Shown: positions 11,051-23,200 of the stretch, piece by piece | Layout: each line of letters starts with the position of its first letter | Position numbering within the stretch: position 1 is the first letter of the stretch | Assembly: GCA_947561395.2 (NCBI GenBank) | Contig: OX387183.1 | Span: forward strand, 5,947,883 to 6,011,882 | Source: Buxus sempervirens | Lineage: Eukaryota; Streptophyta; Magnoliopsida; Buxales; Buxaceae | Direction: 5' to 3' | Length of the DNA: 64,000 nt | Position numbers and translations under genes: made by a program | The notes under the pieces: model-generated | What the model saw: the letters and a program-made list of their open reading frames with translations, nothing else | Databases searched by the model: none | What the model was told of the DNA's origin: nothing

Positions 11051-13613
11051 TCAGCGTGATCTAAGGCGATCAAGGCTCTCAGACACAGCTCTCATTCGAG
11101 GTCGTATGTCCGGGTCCACTTCTGTGCAGCTGAGTGCAATATGAAATGCTGCAAGAACTTGCTTCTTTGCATAAACCTCACCCAGAAGAGCCGGGTCTAT
11201 GATTTCCGACAAGGGCCTTTCTTCATAAAATGCCTTCCTCACAAAGCTTTCCAATCCCAGGCCATCATTCTCCTCCAACCCAGCATCCGGTAGCCGGCCG
11301 GTCAAGGCCTCTAAAAGCACAATGCCAAAGGAGTACACATCGCACTTCTGCGTCAACCTGCCGCTCCCGGACGCTCGAACCTCCAGTGCCGAGTAATAGG
11401 CAGAGGATGAGGCCGATGTCTTCGAACCACCAATTGCCGGGGTGACCACCATTTTGGTGGAGCCTTGTTTCTTTGGTGCAGGCTCTCCAAGCTTGCAGGT
11501 CCCGGAGACAAGACGGGCAACGCCAAAACCGGCAATATATGGCTCAAGATCATTGTCAAGAAGGATCTTGGATGACTTTATGCTGCCATGAAAGTACTTA
11601 CGAGGGCTGCATTCGTGAATGTACATCAGACCTCTTGCTAGACCTTGTGCAATATTCAACCTTGCAGCCCATGTCAAAGGTTGCAACGAATTCAAAGGCC
11701 CACCTGCAACATTTGATTAAAGGCCTTAGTAACTGCAACTCCCATCACCAATTCACCATGGTTGATTCTTTTACAGAGAAGACATGTAATGTCCGACATC
11801 CCAATCACACGTCAAAAATGGATGAAAGCTCGGTAAGGTGTTTGATTCCCTTTTGGGGACAAAACTAGGACGGTGAACAGCACAAAGAATGCAAGAATCT
11901 AGGACTTTTTTCACGTGGTGAGGACCCCATTAGATTTGTTATCAGGTGAAAGTTTTGAACCATGTAATTCAATGGGGATGGATCAATTGCTTGAAGTACA
12001 CAGAGATATTTGACAAGAGAGGCTCTGAACCAAGTTATTTCTGACTCTACGAAGACAAATGGAGAAACTCCAAGGGGTTGCAGACAAATAGTACAGCGTC
12101 ACGAGCATACATAAAACAGACAAAGACAGAGATAATAATAAGTCTCACTCATATAAACCTGAACAAAAAGATCACAGCCGTCCATTTCAGAAATAACTTC
12201 GCCCGTGAAGTGTTGACTCGACAGCTAAAGGGATGCTCAGAAAAACAAAAACAAAAACAAACCACAACAAAACAAAAGAAGGGGTTTGGAGTTGGATGAG
12301 AGGATGTTACCGTGCAACGCGGTGTATAAGCTGCCGTTAGGGATGTAATCTGAAACGAGAAGCTTCTCATCATTGGCGTAGTAATAAGCTCTCAGCCTTA
12401 CGATGTTGGGGTGGCGGACGCGATTGATTGCTTCCACTTCGGATTCGAACTCCTTAAACCGCCCAATTTCTCCGCTTTCGCTCAGCCGTCTCACCGCCAC
12501 TACTGCTGGCGGTGCACCGGATCCTCGCCCCACCACCACCTTGTACACGATCCCGCTTCGGCTTTTTCCGACGACGTACGCCGATGCCCTCAACAAATCC
12601 TCCAATTCCAATCCAAATCCTTCGTCCAACACCACGAATTTGCCCTTTTGTCCTTCGTCGCTTTCCACTTCGTCGAATCTCTCTTTTCCCATTTCGCCCT
12701 CCCTGGATCTCCATTTATTCCGAAGCAGCCACGCCGACACCGAAACTGCCCCGACTATTACCGAAATGCCGGATATTATCGTAATGGCTACTCCGCCATT
12801 AATTCCTCTCGCTTTCTCGCTGTGTTGTTGTTCAGGATCTGCTCCTTTTGGGAAATATCCAGTGGGGCTTCTGGGATTCACAGGTTTTATGGGGATTCTA
12901 GGGTTTTCAGTGTCTGGACATGGAGTTTTTAGCGGGAAGCCACACAGATTAGGGTTTTCAGAGAAAGCAGTGGGCCCTTGGTTCAGTAAAGACCCCGTCT
13001 GAGGTATTTTTCCGGTGAGATTGTTGTGACGGAGGTCTAAACTCAGGGTCATCGGAAATTCCCCGAATGACGCTGGTATCTCGCCGGATAACCTGTTGTT
13101 GGAGAGGTTAAGATTCCCGCCTAGGTTGGGGAGCTCGCTCAGACCTTCTGGGAGCGACCCATTAAGGAGATTCGAAGATAGATCCAGATGAACTAGGGTT
13201 TTGAGTGTCTTGATTTGTTCTGGGATGGGACCAGTAAGGGAGTTATAAGAGAGGTCAAGATAGACAAGAGAGGTGGCGTTGAAGAGACGAGAAGGGATGA
13301 GCTTGGTGAAATTGTTGTGAGAGAGTGAGAGACGTCGGAGAGAGACGAGTGCGCCGAGTTCCGACGGAATGTAGCCGTTCAAACGCTTGTTTGGAAGGTA
13401 GAGTTCATCGACTCGGCCGTGAACGCAAGTGATTCCAAGCCATTTGCATGGCGTTGAATCGGACTCGGACCAGGTTCGAAGAACGTGATCTGGGTCAGTA
13501 GTAACAGCTGCTTTAAGTGCTAGAAGAGAAAGACCATCTGAGTTCAGAGAACGAGCAAGCGAAGGCAATAAGACGAGGAGATATGAAGCAAAAACAAGTG
13601 GAAAAAACTGCAT
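11051..13613 (-). CDS. LRR receptor-like protein with an inactive-looking kinase domain
   Basis: Two exons, 12311-13613 and 11051-11703, join in phase (LHG then GPLNS) to give 651 residues. A signal peptide occupies about 1-22. An LRR N-terminal cap with SDGLSLLALK follows (about 25-63), with paired Cys at 56 and 63. LRRs span about 68-205, then a Pro-rich juxtamembrane stretch, one membrane segment at about 273-297, and a kinase fold from about 340 to the end. Key catalytic positions are changed: the VAIK Lys is Arg (AVRRL, about 375), the HRD position reads HGS (about 473), the catalytic-loop Asn is Lys (SSKILLD), and DFG is GFG (493-495). The protein belongs to the plant LRR-III-like group near At3g57830/ZAR1 relatives, several of which are annotated as inactive kinases. 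It is probably a plasma-membrane signalling scaffold. An in-frame ATG ten codons upstream (13641-13643) is possible, but the start at 13611-13613 puts the hydrophobic signal directly after Met. Confidence 0.93.
11704..12310 (-). other. Intron of the LRR receptor-like gene
   Basis: 607-bp intron at the position conserved in this RLK group, after the kinase LHG motif. Donor gtaacatcct, acceptor gttgcag. Confidence 0.9.
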
Positions 13614-13910
13614 TTTTCTCTGGTGCAGTTGAAAAAGGTGCACTGTTTGACCTGCTGTTTATTCTTCAAGGCGATCTCCGCAACGAGGAGTTGCAGAGGG
13701 GACTCTGAGAGAAGAGAGGAGAAGGAAGAAGACGAAGCTTTGGGGCGTGAACTGTGAACTGCCGTAGCTGTAAATGGGTTATTCTCGAGGTGACGACGTG
13801 TAAGTAACATGGCTATAATTTGAATTACGTGACCAAAATGGCCCTAAACTAAATTCTTTTTCACGCTGACGCCTAATGAAGAGAATTTATAAAGTATATA
13901 TTTTACCAGA
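13614..13910 (-). promoter_or_regulatory. 5' leader and possible promoter of the LRR receptor-like gene
   Basis: Upstream of the ATG the minus strand is CT-rich and holds an out-of-frame ATG frame (13544-13810) that overlaps the main start. This could act as an upstream ORF if transcription starts that far up. A TATA-like tatactttataaatt lies at about 13885-13900. Start-site placement is inference. Confidence 0.3.
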
Positions 13911-16900
13911 AAAAAAGGAAAGAGAATTTCATTTTGACGGTCGAGATTGATTTTATCAAAAGTAGCTTGTGTACGGAGGGTCAGCTTCTCAGGGAGGGAA
14001 GAGAATGTCGCATAAAGCAATTTGTCGAAAGGAAGGATATTTTTGTAATTAAGGTTATATTTCTTCCCCCGTATTTTCCTTTTTGTGGTAATAAAAAATC
14101 ATAAAAAAGACACGTGCTCCTGGGTTGGGTTCATGTTTCCACTAACGGAGGAGTGGTGCTTTCAGTTAATCGATAAAGAGGCTTTCGTAATTTAAAAGGT
14201 GGAGGGAAAGGGTCAGTGATGGCCTGATGGGTGACACCGTGACAGGGGTGTAATGTGGGTAATTTGAATCCGAAACGGATTTACTTGTCTTAAAACATTG
14301 AATGGGTTTGAGTTGATTGATTTTGAACAGACTAGCTAAAGAAAGTCATAAAGGAGAGAAGGAACAGTTTTTTAACTTATTATTAAATTTTTTAAAATAA
14401 AAAAGATAATTTTTATTATTGTATATTTTATTAATAAATCTTCGCAACTTTTAAACCTAACTAGGTCGATATGGTAGTGGGTTGATGTCTTTATTAAACC
14501 AACTCGAAATGAAATAGAACTTTTATATATATATATATATATATTTTGTTAGACAAAACCAAATCTATTTATATGGAAATTTGTCTATATTTATATATTT
14601 ATATGTTAATTTATAATTTATATACTATCTATAATATAAAGAAAGGGCTAGCATTTATGTCGGTTTTCAATTCGGTTTGGTTTGTTTTTAAGTTAACTAG
14701 GAGAATGCAAGCATTCTGCGCATAGCAAATTTAAAAGAGAATTGAGGGCATTTTGGGTATTAAAAGATTAGACAGTTAGTTATTGATACACCTTGCATTG
14801 ACAAATGGGTATAGAAGTTAATTTGATTAAAAAAGGTAAAGGGCATTTATGTTATCGAATGTCAGCCAAAAAACAGGAAGCTCGCTTTATAATAGTAATA
14901 GATACTTTAAGAATTGATCCACTGCCACTTGTTTCCAAACTAGAAAATGAAATCCAGCAACAGATATGGAAGTCACTTTGGGTCATTAGAGGTAGGGGGA
15001 ATGGGAATGGGAGAGGGAGTATTTCATGTAAATCTGCTCCTCTGTTGAGTTCCTAAGAGCCAAATATGTACCATAAGTACACTATTTGTGTACTTATGAA
15101 CCATGCTTTTCCTTATCTTCATATTTATATATATAAAATACCTTATTTACCAATAAAAAAAAATAGATACTTAAAGAGGCATTTTGTTTTGGGTTAATGT
15201 CAACTTGAACCAAACCAAACTAAGTTGCACACTTACCTGGTAGTGACTAGTACAAGGGATGCAAAGTGCATTCCAAATATCAAAAGGAGGGAAACTGGTT
15301 AGTAGTTAGTGATCAAGGTGATATTTCATATTTTATTAACTTATTCTATAAGTGGGGCCTTTCGAAAATTTTTTTACAGGTTGATTATCAGCAACAAAGC
15401 CTGTTATTTGGAGGACCCATAATGTTGATCTTATGCACTTTTCTCTCCAATATACGACTATAGATACAACCAGTTAGTTGTTGGGAAACTTGGGTTCACC
15501 CATTGTTCATTTATGGACAACTTAAAAAGATAAAACAAAATATATATATATATATTTAATTTGTTGCATGGTCAGAAAAAAAAAACAAAGAAGGAAAAAA
15601 TCAATTTTAATAAGAGGGGATTCTCACATAAAAATTTAATGTCCTAATAATAAGCATGGTGCAACTTACCTCAGCTTGATCCAAATTGACATCAACAACC
15701 CAAAACCAAACTCAATTAAGAACCAATCTCACCAACCTAATAAACATATTGAAATTAAATTAAAAAGCCTAAAACCAAATAAACACAACCCAACCCAACC
15801 CAACCTGATAATCTCTATAGTTTATGAGGCTAAAACATGAAGACAAGCCTTTTATTTGTATTTCCATGTTATACTAATTGTAAATAAATATCTGTACTTT
15901 GGAATGAAATCGTCTGTCACAGGATCCCTTCGGCAAATCCTTTAGCATCTGTTGTATGCTGCCACATGCAACATCTCATGGTTGCTGCTTTTTCACATTT
16001 TTTTAATCTGAAACATCACTTAAATTGACATTCACATTGAAAATACAACAAGAGTGAGATGTTGTAAGTGACGGTATCCGACGGATGTCACTGGGTCTAC
16101 AGCAGTTTCCCTGCGGTAGACGATCTCAAACCCACACAATTGCATATATACAGTGGTTCCGTTTAATAAAACATATTTATAATCCAGATTTTGGTTTTGT
16201 AATTTAACTGAGATGTCAAACCAACTTGGTTCAGGTTAGAGATTTTGGAACCAAACCGAACCAAGTGAGTTGAAACTCAAACCGACTCAAAGTTGGGTCA
16301 GCCAATTTTCAGGTTTAACCAACTCAAGTTGCATTCCTAGTAATAAGTGTTAATAAGCATCATAAAAGTTAGTATTCATATAATGACCAATATAGCTTAT
16401 GAGACACATTGGCTTTGCACTAAAATGAATGTAGCTAACATGAATATGCTAAGAATTATGCTTCTGCAGAAGAAGAAAATAGGGTTTCAGCTCTTTTTCT
16501 TTTATTTTAAACTAATGAGTAGCACTTACAATGCTCTATATAGTCAGATTTAAAAAAGAACATAGGTAATTGTTTGGGATATAATAGGATTTAAAAAAAA
16601 TGCTAGGGCAATATTCATAAAGTAAAAAACTAAAAAAACCAACAACTGGTTATGAGTAACAAGTTATTTTTTATTACATATGATACTCACCTAAACAGGA
16701 AGTGATATTTGAATTTCTTTTCAGATGCCAGAACTCAATTAAGTCAAGATTGCAATACAGGAAGTATCAGTTAAAAACATGTCATACATATAGCAGTTCA
16801 ATAACAGTTGTTTCTGGACTCTTTGATTTTCTTCCCACTTGAAAGAGGAAAATGAAAAACTGCTCTCTTCACAGATTTCAATTTGATGCATGGAGTACAT

Positions 16901-17298
16901 CAAAATTCCCATATGAGAAGTTTGAAATCACACAAGAACTATAACTGAAAATTAATGAAGACTTATGACCTCATAGCTATTTTAAACCATAATCAAGTAA
17001 TTGTATATATATATTTTGGTTAGGGGGATAGGGGGACCGGCACATAGCCGGGATTCACGCACACTTGATGAGGGTGGGACTGGATCTTTCTTTTTTCAAG
17101 TAATTATATTTATATTATGGGAAGAAAAAGCAATCTATCTACTTGAATTATTTCAACCGAATGAAATATAAGACATAGAAGTATGAAAAAGAATATTATT
17201 ATGATATTATGAATAATATTAAGATACCAAAGACTACATACTCATTATATGATCTTTCTCAACAAGTCTTCATTCTCATTTTGTCTTTGATGAACATG
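13911..17298. other. AT-rich intergenic region between LRR and OTU genes
   Basis: No gene is supported. It contains short AT microsatellites (about 14526-14545, 15539-15557). Several stretches use the ccaaaccgaacc / caacccaaccc wording common in decayed plant transposons (15190-15240, 15660-15810, 16200-16340), with the phrase aagttgca near several of them. A GC-rich patch at 17015-17080 (gggggaccggcacatagccg) stands out from the background and may be a repeat fragment. No complete terminal repeat with target duplication was found. Confidence 0.4.
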
Positions 17299-20200
17299 CT
17301 AAAGTCTTGATCTACAGCATTTCTTCCCAGGAATCTGCAATGCATTGTAATGGCTGAAGCCATTATAAAGGACTTTGATTGGATTCTCCTTCCCATATTC
17401 TTGGCCGTACTCAGCAATGGATATTAGGCCTCCAGAATCCGTATCATGCATGTAGACTGTGATTGGCATTCTGCAGCATCCAAAAATTACAGATTCTTAT
17501 CACTTTAAGCTATTTAATGTGAGATTCTTATTTTGAATAAGATCCATAGCACGCAGAAAGAGTGAGAAAAAGAGAGAAGAGTGTCTGCGTGGAATATGAC
17601 AATCTGGAATGTATTATAATGACTTCCATCAGAAAATGTTTGTTTCCCCACAAATTTATATAAAGTTATTGGAAGAAAATTAACGTGTTGATCATTATGG
17701 GAATAATGGGTTAAAGGATCAAGAAAGATGAGATTAGAAAAGAAAAGCATCCAGACTCAGGAGTAGCCTCGACAGGGGCAACATAAAGTAGAATAGTTTG
17801 AGACGATTTGGCATGATAAAAAATTACATGAGTTACAAAACGTGTAAACTAGTGCAAGTTATGAAGAATTAAAAGTCAGTGAATGATAGAGACAGTATAA
17901 TCAAAGGTCGAAATAATGGAAAGAGAAACATGATGCAGACTCCCAACTCAAAAAGGAAATATGAATTGTTGAATGAGACCTTAATTTACATTCCAAACTC
18001 ATTTCAGTGCAAAATGAAGTAATTAAGAACAATTTTTTTCAAAAGTAACAACAGATAAATGCAAATTGACACATCATACAAGGAATCCTGGTTTGACATG
18101 ATTATCACAATTGGCAGCTGAGTTGCAAGTTGCCATTTAATCATGTACTCTTCTGTATAACCTCTCTTCAAATACCATGTTTTAGCTTCAAACACATACA
18201 TATGCCAAAAGAGCATCCTATTAACACATCTTTCTCGCTGGTAACGATTGATGGAACTTCAATAAACAGGCATCAACTAGGCCTGCATGGTAAAAAGGTT
18301 AGCAAGAATTCTAACAACCCACTTGGATGTATAGTTTGGATTGTCCATGCCAAACCTCAAGAGAGCAGGAAAGCCCATGTTTAACCAGCATATGATCTTC
18401 TTCTTTTCTTTTTTCCTTTACTTTCCCTTTTTTTTTAGGTCCTTTTTTCTCATGATATAAACAGGTGCCAATGGGGCTTCTGTCTGAAGATTAATTGATC
18501 TGTCTGAAGATTAATTCATGTGGCATAAACAACTGTTCTGCTTTAGGTTAATAGTTTGTATTGGCCCTGACATTCCTCCACATCAAAGGAAAGATCATGT
18601 CTCATGACTCTCACCAGCAAACTAAACCAGGTAATACACCACAGTTAGAAGTACAAGAGATGATTTGGCTAACTCAATCACCCTTGTGTACTTTCACATG
18701 GCTCCACTTTATAGCTCCAAACATGCTTCCCATATCAAAGAAAATCACTCCCTAAATCTAATATTTTTCTTTCATAAAACTAGGAATCAAAGTTCATAAG
18801 ACCTGCCCACAGGTAGAACTCATACTGACAATGTTCCGCCAACCTGCTATGTATCACTAACTGATTGACTTTATTTGGCAATTATCAATAAAGCTAGCTC
18901 TTCCATTCAAGACATGTACCGTTCTTTCTTGCTATTTATAATTATTTTCTACAGAGTTCATCATTATTAATCTACTCATACAGTCTTACCCAGTGTTTAC
19001 CGTTTCGGCGGTAGGCGAAATTTTGGATTTCGCCCCCCAAGCGGCACGAAATAGGGGGGGGGGGGGGATGGAATTTTCTTGTTTTCTGTGCGTGCTGGCG
19101 AAACACTAGCGAAATGCTGTAAAACAATCAAAAAATTGGTAATTTTGATTTACAATGCTCAAGTCATGTGAAATTTAACCCAATTTAGATGAAATTTTAT
19201 ACAAAAAGCTTTATTCTTCTATTTGGACAAAAAATCTTTACATTTATTGTGTAAAATCAATTATTTATCCCAAGCAAATGGGTGATTTTAAGCAATAAAC
19301 GTTTAAATTTTCGTCCAAATATGGAGGAATAAAGCTTTTTCATATGAAATTTCATCTAAGTTAAGCTAAATTTCACACAATTTGAGTATTTTAAATTGAA
19401 ATCACCCAATTTTTGGGTTGTTTCACTGCATTTCACCAACTTTTCGCTAGCATCTCGCTAATTTTCACTAAACTTTGCCAGAACCTATTTTTTCCCCGTT
19501 TCGGCGAAATTTCGGCGACGTGCTGCCAAAATTTCATTTCGGTGGCTTGGTGAAATGCCAAGTAGCACTGAAATGGCAAACCTTGGTCTTACCCACAAAT
19601 TTGAACTTGCCTCAGCTGATGGCATGGCATGTCTTACTTCTCTTATTACATGGGCAACAGCCACACAAACGAGGATAGTGAGTTTTTGGTTTTGGTTCTC
19701 CTAGTCCTTGGTGTCCAAAAAATTCAAGCAAAGGAATCAGCTAGAAATGCACTTCATGGTTTAGAAGTCCCCTTAATTTCTCTAAGGCCACTTAGTTTGA
19801 TGGAAACTGTTTATATAGACTTGAGAAGTGAACAAAGCAAGTTTATATGGCTTTAAACTTAAGCAATCTTTTCTTCATGGGCTAGGATACCTATAATGGG
19901 ACTACTGCTTTAAATTCTAAACCTAGTTGCTTTCTCTCCATCTGCCATGTAAGACAACATGACTCCATTGGTTTGGTTAAACCAAGATTAACTAAACAAG
20001 TCGAGAGCTCTGGTCTAAAACAAAAAATTCAATGGCTGTCATTGGACATGAAAAAGGCCAATGCACATCTTAGTATGGCAATGCGAATTGACATATTTTT
20101 TATGCGGGCCATCTCAAGGTCTCCTGGCAGGTTGATGGCTGAAAAACTCATGTCACCAGGTAACATATATATGTGTGTGTGCACTCAGACACATGCCTAT

Positions 20201-23200
20201 ATACATACAAATATACATATACAAACATACACCAGATAAAATACAAAAGAAGACTCACTGGAGAACATGTGAGGCCATAAACAGCTCAGGCTCGCCTCCC
20301 CATACATATGGGTTCCTGATCCGTGAAACATATGTGTCGAAGTCACCTTCAACAAACCTGTGCAGATTGTACTTGCATCAGAAAAATGTAAATCAAAAAT
20401 AAATATAAACATGAAAATGGATCACTTTCTTCTTGTCAGAGGTAACTTTCAAAGCTTTGAGCCTGCCAACCCCATCCATATAAATTCAAAAGATAGCTAG
20501 TTTCCAGATTTGTATGACCCCTGATATGCAAAATCCACGGACTGTTTGGGCAAAAATCAGTCTAAGATTGCAAGAAATTACTAAACTAAATAGATTTACC
20601 ATTCTGTTTCCTCTCGCCTTTTAACAAACTCATCTGCAACCTGCCAAGGTCAAAGGATTCATGCAACTCAAGAACAAAATAAGAAGAGGGGCAAAAAAAG
20701 GGGGGAAGGGTGGGTGTGGAGGGGGTGGGAATGAATGCATTGGCATAACAAGAATTGTGTAAAGTCATGAACACCATATTGACACACATGTTTGGTTAAC
20801 AACATTTTAAACAAAAGAGAATTTGTATCCTCAGTCATTTTCATGATAGAAACTACACACTGTGGGCCAGTCAACTGGCAGAGACATACCATAATAGACA
20901 AGGTCAGCCTTCAAGATATGTTTCAGATTTCAGCATAAGGATTCTCAATTTCAACATATAACAGATTCCAATGCATATTAATCTCATTTTCTAATAGATT
21001 TCAAATACATAGAATTACTGGCAAGATTTAATATGAATTACAAGATTAGATAAGAATCTCAGCAGAGAACATGTATATATTAGTTGGAGCCATTTGCTGA
21101 GTCTGTTAATATAATCTGTAAATGCTGTACTATTTTTACTCTTCAAAACTAATTCAAAAGATTTCCTAACATCATCTTTCGATGTAGGGAATTTTATGTC
21201 AGTCAAACTAATGAAATCCAATTTTATGCAATGGCAGAGCCAAATAGTGGCTTAATTGAGAGTCAAGATGTTGTTGATTTTATCAATGAGAAATTATCCA
21301 TGACATCATGTCTAATCCTTTATGCAACTGCTGAAGGTGCAATAGAAATCAAAAAAAGAAAGTGACAATGAAAACCCAGACATTGCTTTGAGACATTCAA
21401 ACTATTTTCTCAGAGGATGGATCACTGGCACTTTATGAAAACAAGTCCTATGACTGATGGTTCGAGTTGGCACTACAACTTAAGTCTGCAAGGCTTTTAC
21501 TTGATCACTTTGCACAAGGATCTCAGGAACACAATTTGTTCTTCTCTAGCAACTTCAGTTCCTTCAAAAAGTAATGTCAACCATTTTTTACTAGGCACCA
21601 TCCATAGACCTGCGTAGTGGCAGGAGCCTCGTGCACTGGGCTAGCCCTTTTTTTTCAGTCTTTAAGAGCTGATGCAACAATTTACACGCTATTTGTAAGC
21701 CAATAGAAGACGGGTGCAAAGTTTTTGATCTTCACAAAGGGCCTGGACCAGAATATGACTTCTTTGTTTTTAAACCAATAATGCTCAAGATGCCTACCCC
21801 TCCGTGGTCAAAAGATTATCCATTTCAACTGAGTTACAAAACTATGAAAAATTTCCATCAACCTCAAGATTTAGACTACATCTTTGCTTTTGTTGGCCAA
21901 AAATTCTCAAAGGAAGCAATAGATGGATTAACACAATAATTCATGGCTATGGTTGACATTACTCTATGCCCATATAACAGTTAACCCTGTATCTTATTAT
22001 ATTATTGAAATACCACAATAGGCACACATACACAAGGGCTATTAATGGGTCGGATTTAGATCCAAATTCAACTTAGATTTCATCTAAAATCATCAAATAT
22101 GAACATGCATCTATATCTGATGGTTTGAATATGTTTTTTAATCATTAAGATCATATAAGTTCAAATTCGGACATGGATTTCCTATATTTTGATCCAAAGA
22201 GAAACCGGATTCAACTTTTTCTATGAAATTTCAATTGTTTAACTTAAGCTTCATTTAATGGAGCTAAAACACATATTGATTAAATTTTACCGTTGTCATT
22301 AACTGATCCTCCTCTTTGACTGCAGCGGAGTGGCGGCTGGATTAAGGTGGTTTGACAGACCAGCCCAGATATAAACTAGTGTTTTGATGCTACTTAACAA
22401 AATTAGCTTATTAGATTAAGCCAATATACTATCAAAATTTGGATTAGGTTCAACATTTTGGATTCAATATGGATGACAAAATCAGATTAAATTCAGATAA
22501 TGGTCGATCCAATTTGTATTCAACCAGTTGGCAGCCACAGATTGGCCCACGGCTTTTAGTTTCTGCCATCTGGCTACTAAAGATACAAACTATAAAAGAG
22601 AATGCACATTTGGAGATACAGAACAAGTTGACTGACTTGGCAAGGGCTGAGACCATTGGGTGGTTGGTTTTTGGTCCGACATACATTAGCAATTTTGAGC
22701 TGCCAAACATGTTTAATACAGGTAGCCACACAAAATGACTAAGCAAATGCCCGTTTGCTTAAGTTGGCAAAAGCATATAACATTGTGCGAGGAATCCTTG
22801 TCACAAGAACTTGTTGCATTTATGAGTTACTATGTTGTTGCATCAGAACTTACGTAGCATCAGTATTTGGCACAGAATTTCAGACTTGATAAATTTAAGA
22901 ACCAAAGCTAGTGGACAAACAAAGTGCTGTAGAAAATAATTAAATTCACAGGACATGCTGCACTAAACAATATTATTTCTAATGAGTTGTCCAATGTTGC
23001 TGTCAATATAGACCTCCTTAACAGTTCAATATTATATTTTGATAAATTACATTTAGATTGGGAATTTGCATTATGTGCTCAGATAAGATTCCAGAAGTTA
23101 GATTTACATTAGTTACGAATTTTTTTACCTAGTCTTAGATATCATGGAATTAGTCTTTCTTACAGTTATGTTCATAGGAGGATTAATTTTTATGTCGGAT

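Noticed and set aside
12403-13002. Plus-strand ORFs opposite the LRR receptor exon
   Set aside because: Shadows of the minus-strand coding exon; no domain, and the minus frame has full family structure.
17015-17080. GC-rich patch considered as a tRNA or SINE head
   Set aside because: No cloverleaf or box A/box B pair could be read.
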